Positions 22,579 to 36,085 are shown, counted from the first letter of the stretch. The stretch: 64,000 bases of DNA from Thamnaconus septentrionalis (GCA_009823395.1 CM020512.1:2725905-2789904); one strand, 5' to 3'. The notes: a model not told the origin generated them from the sequence alone. A program made the numbers and translations.

Positions 22579-23033
22579 ATATATTTATGTTGTTCGAGAC
22601 TGAATTTGGTTATTAGGGGTGTAGGACAAGAGAAAAATGGCCTTTAGGGGGTGCTCAAAACTTACTTGGTATTTTTTAAAACTATTTTCAAAGCATTTCA
22701 TTAGCATTCGTTCCTCTTCTTTTTTTTTTTTTTTTAGATTTGGTCTCAGGACAAGTAAATTTACTCAGAAACTGCATGTCTCAGTATTTTGGATGTGGAT
22801 TATTTAAAATTTGATGGGTTGTAAAATGTCCTCCAATTCTGGAATGATCCATACATTGTTTTGTGTTAAATTAGTAGGTGGTGGTTAGTACCGAAAAAAG
22901 GTATATCAGTATGCGTGAATTGTTATGTGTGAATTTATTGTTGCTCAGAACACACATCAGAACAAGTTCCCATTCACAGAACTCAAATGTACAAGTCTTG
23001 ACTGAGATACTCTACATTATTGTGTGTATATGT

Positions 23034-26000
23034 TCAGATGTTGAATTCAGCTTTTTCATATTCTTGACACAGATCCTTTATATTTTCAACAGCATTGTCA
23101 AAGTCTTGCTCTTCCATACCGTAAAGTTGATACCAATGAAAAAGGCACGCCGACTATACATTGCCTCGAATGAATCAATGAGGCGATTCCAGGCATCCTT
23201 CACAGCAGTGTTGTTGCTCAGCAGACACAGTGCCCTTTCAGTATATGCTGGGTTGCCACCTTTCACTACCAATGGCATGTTGTTGATGCTAACCTGTAAA
23301 ACAAAACAAAAATATTTAAATGATAATGTTTCCCAAACAGTGATTCTTACCAAGATAAGCTTTCTTACATTCAATACTGGGGACCAGCTCCCAATCTGGG
23401 CGGTGCGTTGGGCTTTGATGGTGGCAATGGTAGCGTCCACATCTTTGAGCATCACATTCCCTCCGTACAGCAGGCAGCAAGACAAGTATCTGCCATTGAA
23501 TGGGTTAACGTTCAGCATCTGATTGCCTGGCTCGAAGCACGAGCGTGTGATCTGATCCACTGAGAACGGGAAAGGTCTAGCCACCTGAGGATTGACAGCA
23601 GGCGCGTAGGAGGCCATAGAGAAGTGAAAACGGGGAGATGGCACCAAGTTGGTCGCCAAGTCTGTCAGAGAAACAGTGGGGAAACCACCAAAACGAAGGG
23701 AGCCAGTAATGGAGGAAACGATCCGACTTATCAGCCTGTTCAGGTCGTCATCAAGGGGAAGGTCCATATTCCTCTTGCAGACATTGTGAAGGGCATCGTT
23801 ATCGAATAGGAAGATAAGGTCAGACCGCTCCATGGTGGCATGAGCGGCCAGAATAGCGTCGTAGGGGCCATGCACTCTGGTATCAATTATAGCCGGGAGA
23901 ATTGAGAAGTGCACCTTGGGTATGCTTTGGTAGTCGGCAGCAAGATGCTCCATCAGCAGAGAGCTGAAACCAGAGCTGCTGCCACCACCTAGGCTGTTGA
24001 ACACCAGGAAACCCTGAAGGGAGCTGCAGTTTTCAGCCTGTGGACAGGAGGGAACTTTTGTCATCTCATTTGGCATTCTGAAGTATATTTTTACTCTCCT
24101 AATACATACTGTACATGCATGCATACCTATTTACTCACCTGTTTGCGGATTCTGTCCAAAACCTTCTCAGTGACTTTACTGTCGGGGCAAGAGCGTCCAC
24201 CAGCATAATTGCCCACAACACCACAATCGTACTCGATAATCATCTCAGGATGGTAAAGCTGGTGGTAGGTTGAGGTGTGTACCGCATCTAAGGGCACAAA
24301 AAACCTTTCATCAGTTGTGGTTCACAATGTTAGATATTTATTCTATGGAGAAGTTATTAATTAATACTACGCCCATAGGATTCATGTACTTGTGACTTTG
24401 GGTATTGCGCCCACAAAGACAGCTCTGGCAGTGTGCTGTCCATTTGCTGACTCAATAAAGGACACAGATTTATCTCCTGGCAAGGAATAGAGCAGCGTCC
24501 CGTCAGCCTGGATCCCATGTTCAAGGCAGCAAAGCTCCCAGCAGGCATTGCCAATCATGGATCCAGCATTTCCCACGTGGATGGAGATGTATTCAGGCTG
24601 AGAAAAATAAATATGTATCATCAACACTGTCAAAAGGATTCAGTTCAGAAGCGAGCCGAATATGCAATGTTATTCATCTAGTCAATTCGTTCCCGGTGTG
24701 TAACGACCTTTCAGTTGTTAAGTATTGAAACATTCTGGTACCTGCAGTTGTTTACTGGCAATATTATAAGTATGAAGCTAAATATATTCAGAATATCATT
24801 TTCTATATATTTAAATTAGAGATTATTAATGTTACATTTTAAATGTGTAACTATATTTTCGTAGCTCTGTTTAACTTAAACCCCCCTCACTCCATTTCTA
24901 AGAGCTTTAAGAGCCACCTGGGTAGCTGGGGGTGGCACTGGCTACCCCTGGAATATGATGCCCCCCCAACCAGAGCTGCCAATTAGTTTGTCAATCAGCT
25001 ACCAATCAGTTTGTCCGAGTTGACGTTCATTGACGATTGATTGAAGATTCACGTCTAGATGCATTTCAACTCCGTCTTGCGTAAAAGGCGAAAACAAGGG
25101 GTCCGTAAACAGTCGCTGTGTGCAGTGTTGGATGATGAACAAATGTTTAAATTAAAGTTGATAAGTAAGGCGTAACTACAGTTAGCACCGTACTGTAATT
25201 AGCATAATGAATTGAGATGTATGAGAAGCATTAGCCTGCGCTGGTAAATGTGGAAAAACAAACGTCACTGCAGCCCCAAGCAAGACTTACTAACTAACTT
25301 AACTGACACACTCACTGTATGTATCTGTGTGAGCGCCTCGGTCGCCTATTAAATAAAAGTTGCTTCACAAAATACAAGTGTCGAGGCTTTTTTGAGTGGA
25401 GGTTAGACGTTTAGCGTTAGCTTTTAGCTCGAGCAGTCGTATAGCGTTCACACAGCGCCTGTCAGCAACACAAAATACAATCCGTGTCCAGCGTCACGTA
25501 TTACACGGTTCCAGTCTACAGCAAGATTTATTTCATACACGTGTGCAAACAAAACAGATTGGGGTTGCTGTACCATAATTAGAGGATGATATAATTGCAT
25601 GTGATACCCATGTGTGTTTCATTTTAAGAAAAGTGATTTTCTGACTTTATTATTTCTAACCAAATAAAATGCATGACTTCTTCAGGGGCAGACAGTAGTG
25701 GAGACAAAGCAGGATGGAAAGGACTCAAAAAATGTAGACCTTTTTCTCAGTAAAGAAAGGCGTAATCAGCTGTCATAATCCTGTTTGTAAATAATACACA
25801 TAAACTGTATACTTGTAATATAACTCAACTCGTCTCTCCTATCTCTGAGATATACAGCTTCACCCACACATTTGCTGATGAGCCTGTCGAGCCTATTCCA
25901 ATCTTCGACATTATCCCTACATTTGTATCTTATTGGGCTGAACGTGTCAAATAATGCGAATATTGAGACATGTAGTGTCTACATTGTATGCATGTATTTG

Positions 26001-26959
26001 TCGTGTTTGTTTATTGACAAATTGCGAAATATTTTTAACAGGCTGAAAAGAAATCAGTTTTATTTAAATGGATATACACTTACTCTCGTTACTATTAGAA
26101 AATGGGCGGAGATCGAATGTTGATGCGCGCGCCGAACACAGCCGGTGCAAAAATAATGTTTCATTCGTGAAATGACCCTCAAGAGACTTTAAGTCATTAA
26201 AGGGTTTCCTGTCATCTACTGAGTATTCAAAAATCCTGCTAGCCATTACTTTGGCGGGATGTTCATTCATTCTTTAACGTTAATACGTCACCCATTTGTG
26301 GAACTCAACATTAAAGGAGTGTAAAAGAAAAAAACAAGGATAGACTTAAATGTTTTTTTTTTTTAAATGGAAATAGCTCCCTTGTGGTTTGTCGTGGACC
26401 AAAAGTCAGAGCTTGTGACTTTAAGTCTTGAAGAAAGGGACGCAGTGATCTTTGTTCCATGTGTAACTTCTGCAGGTGGCCATATGGAGCACATAGGCAG
26501 TTTTTTTTCTTCTTCCTTTTTGCGTTTTATACAACTTTTCACCGGTCCCGACAATTTTCGCTAATTCCAGAGCATGTTAAGGGGGCCAAAATGAGGTGGA
26601 AAGACGCATTAGAATGGAGTCAATTATGTGAAACCCGAACAGAAATATTCACTGAAACTACAAATAAATTAAGGGGACCATGCTCATTTGGTCCCAGTCT
26701 TATGTTATACTAAATGTTCATGCACCAAACAATTGGAAAATTCGTTTAAATGATGTGTTGATTTTTTTTTTTTTTTTTTTTTTTGTCATCATTTTGCATC
26801 TAACTGCAAACAAGCTGAAATTGTGCCTTTTTTGTTGAAGACAGAGACTCGGCCTGAGAGATTGAAATGCAGGTGAGGATCACACGCGTGACTTTTGTTC
26901 CCACGTCTCGACGACGAATAAACTGAATAAGGGTAAAGGGCTAAAAATTTGACGAGTTA

Positions 26960-27017
<58 letters not shown>

Positions 27018-27217
27018 TTCGAAGCATGTTCGAGCCCTCTCGTCGGGCTCAACCCCAGTAAAACAAACCACCATAAATCATTTGAAACCTAAAAATACAA
27101 ATATCGTGTATAATTTGAAATGTGTCTCTCCATTCTCTGAAACTTCATCTTTACCATGATCCTGATAAAAGGAAGTAAAATGGAAATTTTGAACGACTGT
27201 TAAAAACAGTTTACCAT
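23034..27217 (-). pseudogene. Alpha-tubulin-like gene, copy C (3' frameshift)
   Basis: Sister of copy A with the same structure: ATG-only exon (27,217-27,215, donor GTAAAC), 24,597-24,390, 24,287-24,139, 24,037-23,369 and 23,293-23,034. The fourth exon is 669 nt and in frame, reading through the site that is broken in A. The last exon is 260 nt where A has 261. A homopolymer has five A on the plus strand (23,139-23,143) against six in A (2,832-2,837). The frame therefore changes just after RAFF and runs to a stop at 23,078, replacing the last 41 or so residues. Conserved GTPase positions are altered as in A (GNAG, GGGSSSG, LTD). It could be a functional gene if the homopolymer count is an assembly error. 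The TATA box is intact. Confidence 0.85.
26963..27016. repeat. (TAA)n microsatellite in tubulin C intron 1
   Basis: A pure TAA run, longer than its counterpart at 6,505. Confidence 0.9.
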
Positions 27218-27326
27218 TTTTGTTTCTGTCGTCACGTCAAGAAGATGCTGAGAAGCTTCGAGGGGTCTTTTGTTGATCGACTGACCAGATGTCGATGTTA
27301 CCTCTGATCAGTTGCGATAAAGTCGC

Positions 27327-27334
27327 TTTTTATA
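27327..27334 (-). promoter_or_regulatory. TATA box of tubulin copy C
   Basis: The minus strand reads TATAAAAA about 110 bases before the ATG-only exon. The matching position in copy A has a substitution. Confidence 0.7.
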
Positions 27335-27654
27335 GTGCCGCCGGCTGGCGTTGTATCGTTCTCGAACGATTAGTTTGAAAGGACGGAGTTTCTTTCTTTG
27401 CCAGGCCCCGCCTTCCGGGAGAGCAACGACATATGTAGTTTGTTCTATCGGAGTTGCCATATATGTCTATATAGACTCGGCCTGAGAGATTGATATGCGA
27501 CTATAGAGACATGTAGTGTCTACATTGTATGCATATATTTGTTGTATAAACTTACATTTTTTTGCTTTTTGTTTTTTTGTTGTTGTATAAACTTAATTTA
27601 GCATGTCATGTACAATCAAATTTCATGTACAAAATTCAAGTTGCCATAAACTAA

Positions 27655-28628
27655 TAAACTTAGCTTGATATCTCAATTTTTCTCAACATTGACTTTTCCA
27701 TATTAAGTTCCATCTCCTACCCAAACACCTTGCAGTGCAGGAGGCTGAAGAAACATTTCATGGTGAGTAAAATGTATTTCTATTTGCTCTACTGAAGTCC
27801 CCGAATGGTGGCCTGATGTTTCTGTGAGAGGAATCAAAGTGGTAAGTAAATTCTTAATTTTATTTTGTCTGCCTGCTTAAAATGTTTAAAATCTGGAGGT
27901 GTAAATTTTAGTCATGTAAATGCAATGATGTAAACTTAAATTACTTTCATCAGATTTACACTTTTGTTAAATGTGTCATTGTTTTGAAAGAGTATGTTCA
28001 AACATCATGACAGTTGTGACAGCGGACAAAAAAAAGAGCTGTTGTTTAAAGAAATATGTACATATTTTAGCCCAAAGAAAATGTTTGAATGATGCAGGCA
28101 TCCTTATGATGATTATACTTATGTCACTATGCAGCTTTTCGTCTCTTGCCAGAACATTTGACGAGTTGGCTTTTGCTGTTATGCATTTATGTAGACTGTA
28201 TTTTCTATGGCAATTTTGAGCTGGTCACACTTACACATAGGAAGTACAAACTTTTGTCACATAGGAACAGTTGAAATGTAAGTTTGTTTTCTTACTTTGT
28301 TGTAATTGTTGAAATTTGTTGCATTGCTCCAATTCAAAATAAAAATAAGCAGTTAACCAAAGCAGTGGTTGAACTGTCTTTCTTGAAAGCACAAAAATAC
28401 AAAAAAGAAACAATGTTGATATATATATTACATTACTGCTACTTAAAAGGTTGTGTGCATTGTTATTCTAATTAACTAGACAACAAATTAAACTACTTTA
28501 AAATAATATAGTAAAGTAAGTTGACTTAACATATTACTTTGAGTTACCAACTTAAAAACTTGTCCATATGATAACAGTTATTCCGTAAGCAGTACTTAAA
28601 AAAGTTAAGCTAATAGTGAATTCGTCCA
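27655..28628. other. Extra ~970-bp segment in right duplication copy
   Basis: Absent from the left copy. Near its start are two short stretches each ending in a strong donor: GCTGAAGAAACATTTCATG before GTGAGT (about 27,770) and AGAGGAATCAAAGTG before GTAAGT (about 27,842). The right end contains TTAAGTTGA-like motifs common in dispersed fish repeats. It is probably a mobile insertion, or a segment deleted from the left copy. Confidence 0.5.
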
Positions 28629-29007
28629 ATGTAATATTGTTTGTTGGTTCAGCGCAATTTCAAATTAAGTTGTCGGAACTTTTTTTTGTTGAGGCTAAAC
28701 ATTTATTTTTAGAGTATGGAATACTTGAATGTTTTATGTACAAATTATTTAATATAGATACCTTGAGGATATATTGCATTATCTAGTTTATGTTTACTCG
28801 CGAAAGGAAGTTAGAAATAGATACTTTATTCATCTCATGAGAAAAATTCACGAAAAAGTAGTTAGCTAGGCAGTTTTCACCATTTGGCCAAAAAATGACT
28901 TAGGCAATTACGCTATCACATGAATTATATTTTTTTCTTTCCTAGACCAACAACTTTTTTTCCCCCAGAGATTTGGAGAGCACAATTTCTTTCATTTCTT
29001 CATATGT

Positions 29008-29684
29008 GGAAAACGGTCTGTTTCACTTCACTCCACCCAGCCTCCTCCGTGTACGCACCCTCCCAGCCCACTCTGCTGTGATTGGTCACACTCTTCGTCG
29101 CTGCTGAGCCTCACTTCCTCAGTTTGCCGGTGCGGGAGTGAAGAGTAAATGGCAAACTTTTACTTTGTGTACTGACCGTGTTTTTGTTTTGTATTTTTGC
29201 GAGACATTTTAATCGGGCTTAGAATGATTTCGTTCCATACTGTTGACTTGTATCAAAACACTGTCCTAGCAGAGAAAATATGTACGCTGAAACGATCACT
29301 TCAGTCATAGAGTCGTTTATCATTAGACAAGAATATCTGCACAACTGAAGTCCACACAAAGCACAAAGCAGGAAGAGCTCTTTCCAACGGATGTTAACAT
29401 GCTGGCAGCGTGAACAGGAAGGAGTGAAACTTGCGAGTCAAAATCGCTGACGCTAACAGTTCATCAACACGATTCAGCGGTTGTACGTTGCAAGTAGTCC
29501 TAAAACTAATGTTGCTTGAGGTCTCAATACACTCACAGTCCTCATACATTGTTACGAACCACTTCGAGTTTAGGGGAAATGGTAGGTAACAAGACGGGAC
29601 CACTAAACAAGTTCCACGAGCAGGTTTCAAACTTAAGATAAGATGTTTTTTTTTATGATTTTTTTCACAAAAGAAATAACAACT
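29008..29684. other. No supported gene; CCAAT-like promoter-like segment
   Basis: A GC-richer patch at about 29,030-29,150 contains GTGATTGGTCAC, an inverted CCAAT box, and could be an old promoter. No exon follows on either strand that I can support. Confidence 0.35.
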
Positions 29685-29760
29685 GTAACAGAGTTAAAAA
29701 GAAAGAAAGAAAAGAAACACAAAACAGGAAGAAAATGACTAAACTCATTTAATTTCATTT

Positions 29761-30134
29761 TCGACACGGTGGCGCTGCTGCCTCACAGTAAGAAGGTCGT
29801 GGGTTCGATTCCGGGCCTGGGCCTGGGACCTTTCTGTGTGGAGTTTGCATGTTCTCCCTGTGTCTGCGTGGGTTCTCTCCGGGTTCTCCGGGCTTCCTCC
29901 CACACTCCAAAAACATGCATGTGAGGTCAATTGAAAATTCTAAATTGTCCGTAGGTGTGCATGTGAGTGTGAATGGTTGTTTGTCTCTATGTGGCCCTGC
30001 GATGAACTGGCGACTTGTCCAGGGTGTCACCCTGCCTTCGCCCTAAGCAAGCTGGGATAGGCTCCAGCAGACCCCCGTGACCCTGAATAGGAATAAGCGG
30101 GTATAGAAGATGAATGAATGAATGAATGAATGAA
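29761..30134 (+). mobile_element. tRNA-headed SINE, second copy
   Basis: Same family as 17,401. The head lacks the 'cagtggttagcg' part, so box A is broken while box B is kept. The GAATG tail is intact. Confidence 0.85.
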
Positions 30135-30848
30135 TATTGTGAATTTTATCTTAATATTACTTTGAAGAGAGGACAATTGATTGGATCACGTGGCTGTCCA
30201 CGCCAGCTCTGTCTGAAACGTCTGGTGGTGATGTGACTAGTTTGACCTATGACTCTCAGACGTCTGCAGTCTTACCTGCGAGTGCCTTGACTGACCAAAC
30301 TGAGACTTAGTAGAGGGCGTGAGACGGGCAGTCGCTGCTCTTGATGCTGTGACCATGACAGACATCACACCTGACTCTACGTTCATGGGTTAGGTCCAGA
30401 TTTGGTCGTTTTGTCAATCCTGTGAACAGACTCATACAGACCATGTATAGGCAGGATTTTGTTCAGGACAAGTTCGATGTTAAAGCTGCTTGCAAATCTG
30501 TGTTCCAGGCTCTGACTAACTGAAGCCTCAGGCTATGCGCCTATGTTCTTTTCCGATGTTATGGTATAGTGTGGCCTGTGGCACAATTTTGTTTTCTTTT
30601 TCTCTGTCATGTATCTGCCCTTCGTAATGTGTTTGGGTCTCGTGGGGTGTACAGGGTGCCCTGCTACCAGTTGTTGGATTGAGGGTTTAGCGCTGCTCTC
30701 ATACCACTTCTTCCCCGTGGGAAGCATTTAGTGTGTTTTTTTTTTATTGACCCTTTTTGGTTTGTCTGCTTTGTTATTTTGCAATGTATTCTTTCGGTAG
30801 ATACTGTGTTGTCGGGAGTCCATTTCGATAAAATTCAGTGTGGGTGGA
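30135..30848. other. Retroelement-like debris
   Basis: A broken frame around 30,395-30,520 reads RFGRFVNPVNRLIQTMY-like residues, resembling the C-terminal end of retrotransposon polyproteins. It is flanked by a ~65-bp direct repeat (29,690-29,756 and 30,849-30,913). Confidence 0.4.
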
Positions 30849-30913
30849 TGTAACAGAGTTAAAAAAAAGAAAAGAAACACAAAACAGGAAGAAAATGACT
30901 AAACTCATTTAAT

Positions 30914-31690
30914 CCTATGTTTAAATCATATGTGGGGACTTTACTTGGTATTGTTTATTTTGTTATATATATTAAAATTTTTATCTTAATGTTATTTTAT
31001 TTTATTATTAATTTATTTAAAGTCTGTCTCTCATCTCTCGCCGTACTTTCCGGGTTTCCGTATTATCCTCAGTTCCATGTTGTACGAATGAGGTTAAGTT
31101 TGGTTAGTGGGTGCTGCAGTGATTTGTGATTATTTTCCACCAGGAACTATCAAATAATGCCCTAGTTGAGGTGCACTAATCATGCACAAATACTGTTACT
31201 GCTACACAGTTATTTCATGTTTAGTTTTAATAACAATTTTGTAATCGCGCCAATTGAGATGTGGCAGGCTACAATGCGGCTAGCGCGGCGGAGCTAAAAT
31301 GGCGAACGATTGTTAATATTGTTGTTTTGCCTATTTAGAGGGACAAGAAAGCCCGAAGACTTTCAAAACCCATTTATTTGTCTTCTTCAGGTATGTTTTC
31401 TTTATTATTTCGCTGTTCGTTAGTCTTTGATTTTACCCCACATATGTATTGTCACTTTATCCAGTAGGTGTCACTGTTCGTCCGTTCATTGTTTTTTTTT
31501 TTTAGTGAGTTCTATATTGTGTGTGTGGACGGGCAGTTCCATGTTGTACGAGTGAGGAGGGACAAGAAAGCCCGAAGACTTTCAAAACCCCTTTATTTGT
31601 CTTCTTCAGAAAATAAAGAGGTGAAAAAACGCAACTCTCAAGTAAGCCATTGTACACATCCGTTACACAACAACAACAAACAGCAGCATA
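30914..31690. other. Exon-like duplicated segment, no gene recognised
   Basis: The 20-base stretch TTCCATGTTGTACGAATGAG (31,073-31,092) and the 52-base stretch at 31,339-31,390 are separated by 246 bases that begin GT and end AG. The two stretches recur almost joined at 31,537-31,609. A GC-rich patch at about 31,275-31,310 with AAAATGGCG could be promoter-like. The protein meaning is unknown. Confidence 0.4.
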
Positions 31691-31868
31691 TATAGAATAA
31701 GGCGGCGGGTATATATATATATATATATACATAGTAGTATAGTATATACATATGTATCCATATATAACGCCACCCATAAACCTAAACATAAATATATACA
31801 GATAAACATATGTATATATAAACCCCAAATATATATATGTAAAATATGTATAGATATATATATATTCC

Positions 31869-33200
<1,332 letters not shown>

Positions 33201-33208
33201 TATAAAAG
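33201..33208 (+). promoter_or_regulatory. TATA box of C1q-like gene 1
   Basis: TATAAAAG lies about 62 bases before the ATG. The block is conserved at the same place in the other two intact genes. Confidence 0.8.
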
Positions 33209-33269
33209 AGTGGGATGGAGAAAAGAGCCAAACAAACCATCCGCTTTGCGTTCATAGAGCATTTTGAGA

Positions 33270-34684
33270 ATGAAGAAAACATTGTGTTTTCTGTTTCTGC
33301 TACTGATCTACTCTCTCTGTTCAGGGGAGGTTCAATCAGAGGTTGAAAATAAGAATTCACCACTTGGGAAACAGCTTGCTGATCATGGAAGAGAACTACA
33401 AAATACCCCTAACCAACAACAGACATGTAAACAGGATGTCAACTCTGTGCTGAGAGAAATGAGTGCCATGTTGGCTGAGCAGAGGATGGAGATCAGGCAA
33501 CTCCAGAAAGAAAACCAAGGTAGGGAAACGGATTGATGAAAAACAATACAGATGGTCATAAAAGCAGTAAGTAATTTGCTTTGTTACCTTCTTGAAAATC
33601 TATTTATGTATTTCTTTTTTTTTTTTTTTTTTGTTAAAGCACAAACGGCCAAGCTGGAGTCGCAAAAGATTGAAGTGGAAAAGCAAAAGACTCAAGTGGA
33701 CAAACTGGAGAAACAGCTGCACGGTATTCAAATACATTGTACAGACAAAATACAAATACTTCAATTGTCAAAACATAAAATGATATGCAGATGGAATTGC
33801 CACAGGCCAGAGAGGAGCACAACAATAGGATATGTGGGACTGTGATGTGCTTAGTATTGTGTTAAGATGTGGTCCCACCTTTAGCCTTCAACATGTCCTT
33901 CTAATTAGAAGGACTGCTTTCTTTGCTAGTCGGTTGAATTTATTGTCCTTGCACAGAGATGGTTGATTTATGTTTAAAGCATTTATTGAAAATCTAAGTT
34001 AAGGAACATTGCATCAACAGAGTTGAGCTCACTGAAAGCCAGAACAAATGTTACAGAAATCCATGTAGAAGAATTGGAGACAGACAAAGGAAGTCAGAAC
34101 AAAAATTAAGTAATTATTTTAATTATTCATATACGACTTATCTTTTATTAATATAACTGTGTGTCTCAGTCCAACAGGTGGCTTTCTCTGCCTCTCTACT
34201 GGCTTCAGGCTCTGGAACTCTCGGACCATTTAATACTCACACTTCTCTGGTCTTCAGACATGTGGTCACAAACATTGGGAATGCCTACAACCCAAACACA
34301 GGTTCTCACTTTGACAGACTTGTTAGAGTATAGACACTGTTTACTTCTAAGTGGCTGACCGATGTTTCATCTGAGAATTTTCTACTTTCATCCATTGCAG
34401 GTTTCTTTATTGCACCGGTGAGAGGAGTCTACCAGTTTGAGTTCTATATCGGTGTACAAGGACATGCTTCTCATGGCACAGCTGCTGTGTTGGTCAAAAA
34501 TGGAGACCATATTTTTGCTGCCTACGAGCATCAGCCATCCAATTTCGTGAGCTCAAGTAATGGTGCCAGACTCCTTCTTGAGGTTGGAGATGTTGTGCAT
34601 CTGAAATTGTGGGAAAACTCAAGAGTGTTTGACAATGAAAACCACCATACTACCTTCAGTGGAAATCTTCTTTTCACAATGTAA
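33270..34684 (+). CDS. Secreted C1q-domain protein, gene 1
   Basis: Five exons: 33,270-33,519, 33,640-33,723, 34,021-34,092, 34,170-34,301 and 34,401-34,684. Every junction is phase 1 and the frame stays open, giving about 273 residues. The start chosen is the ATG at 33,270 ([19 protein letters not shown]), which gives a clean signal peptide. Exons 1-3 encode a charged, heptad-like stalk ([13 protein letters not shown]) likely to form a coiled coil. Exons 4-5 encode the C1q domain ([29 protein letters not shown], final FSGNLLFTM). Such proteins trimerise through the C1q head and act outside the cell in innate recognition or as synaptic organisers (C1q-like/cerebellin families). The exon 3 donor is the weak GTCAGA. 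A polyadenylation signal AATAAA lies at 34,816. The closest named relative cannot be fixed by eye. Confidence 0.9.
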
Positions 34685-34815
34685 AGAGGACAATGCAGCC
34701 TTGCATTGCATCATTCCTGTGTTGTTTTAGATTCTTAGAGATTCTTGGAATGTTTTTGATGTTTTGTTACTCTCCATAATGTCTGTTTTTATTCATTATT
34801 CATCATAAACACAGC

Positions 34816-34821
34816 AATAAA
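34816..34821 (+). terminator. Polyadenylation signal, C1q-like gene 1
   Basis: AATAAA, repeated as AATAAATAAA, about 130 bases after the stop codon and before the solo LTR. Confidence 0.65.
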
Positions 34822-34913
34822 TAAATCACAAAACATTTAAGCCTTGCAGTACACTAAAATCTGTGTAGACATACTGTATACATCATATATATTGTAGGTG
34901 CCTAAATGTACAT

Positions 34914-35528
34914 TGTTACGTCCGCCTGGTGAACCCGGTTGGTAGACAAACACACGACAACCATAAAATCCAACAAGTCTCAATGAAAGTGAACAATTGA
35001 TTTATTGTGACAAATGAACACAAGGTGAGGGTGGACGGGGCAAGGTGATTGTGCCAAAATAAACGAAATCAATATAACAAAAGTAGGCCTGCCTAGCCAA
35101 TCTCTAAAGAAAAACAAAATGCCTCACTGGCTTATCTAACAAAATATCTCCAAAACAGTACAAGTGTGGCACAACCAATAAACCTAGTGGAATAACAATT
35201 AATCACCTACGTGTGTGCAAAAATGTACAGGGTACCCCAACTTACCTAGTCCCACAATCCTCCCACCACATATCAGCCAAAAGCATGTGTCAGAGCAACA
35301 GAACAAAAGGCAAGAGAGAGAGCGTGAGGGCCTTAGACATTCTCCATTTTATGAAATAGCCTCTGTCTTGATAGGCCAGCTGGAGAGATAGGAGGCCAAT
35401 AGGAGGCATGGTCTGCTGTCACAGGTGAGTAGGATTCCTACACCAAGCACCTGAGAGAAAAAGAAAAACACAAAGGGGAGGGGGAGGAGAAACACAAAAA
35501 CGCACTGCTATCTGCTGGGCACGTAACA
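34914..35528. mobile_element. Solo LTR (615 bp) with 5-bp target duplication
   Basis: Second copy of the element at 7,810. It begins TGTTACGTCC and ends CACGTAACA, flanked by TACAT at 34,909-34,913 and 35,529-35,533. It lies about 230 bases after C1q gene 1, so it could supply regulatory or polyadenylation sequence. Confidence 0.87.
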
Positions 35529-35879
35529 TACATTCTATTTGAATGACTATACTGTATTAATATTTTATGTTCATAAAGGACAATCTTACAGCTTGGTTTA
35601 TTTCAATTAAAATTCTAACTTTAAGATGAAGGCTTTTATTTACCAAGGTGATTCTTGGTTATTTAAGGGTGTTGCATTCTGGGTGTCAAAAAAATAATGC
35701 AGAAATGTTTGTTTGGATGAGGAGGGAAGCTATTGGATCAAGGCAGAGTGGGAGCGTGGAGCCCAAAATTCTTTTGACCTCGTTTTTGTTGCTTGTTTGT
35801 TTCTTCCACTTTCTTGTTTCAAATTTTAAAATCAACAAAATAAATCAGTTGATTTCAATTCAGTGTCAATTCTGTGCAG

Positions 35880-36015
35880 AAGACCCTTCTAACATGTTTA
35901 GGGATAGCTACCATCATGTCCTATGCCATAAATCACATCCTGGTGGGATTCTTTACCTTCAAGCATGACTGGATTGAACGGAAGCGACACATGTCGAGAC
36001 GTTATGGGCAAATGC
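35880..36015 (+). CDS. Isolated exon-like reading frame, unknown gene
   Basis: Preceded by a good acceptor (ctgtgcag) and followed by a strong donor (GTAAGT at 36,016), this 136-base stretch reads KTLLTCLGIATIMSYAINHI, then VGFFTFKHDWIERKRHMSRR and YGQM. It has one hydrophobic segment followed by a basic, aromatic tail, as in a small membrane protein. It looks like a real or recently real exon. I do not recognise the protein and found no partner exons nearby. It may be a fragment carried in by duplication. Confidence 0.4.
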
Positions 36016-36034
36016 GTAAGTTAAATATGATGAT

Positions 36035-36036
<2 letters not shown>

Positions 36037-36083
<47 letters not shown>
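36037..36083. repeat. (CA)n microsatellite
   Basis: About 23 CA units. Confidence 0.95.

Positions 36084-36085
<2 letters not shown>

Larger units (their letters stand above)
22579..29007. repeat. Segmental duplication, right copy (with 2,275-7,585)
   Basis: Direct-orientation partner of the left copy. It carries tubulin copy C and its promoter. Extra relative to the left copy are about 240 bp (24,960-25,210) and about 970 bp (27,655-28,628). The second extra segment holds short exon-like stretches ending in GTGAGT and GTAAGT. Confidence 0.9.

Noticed and set aside
33264..33269. Upstream TTG as start of C1q gene 1
   Set aside because: The ATG six bases later gives a standard signal peptide, and the same ATG is conserved in all three genes.
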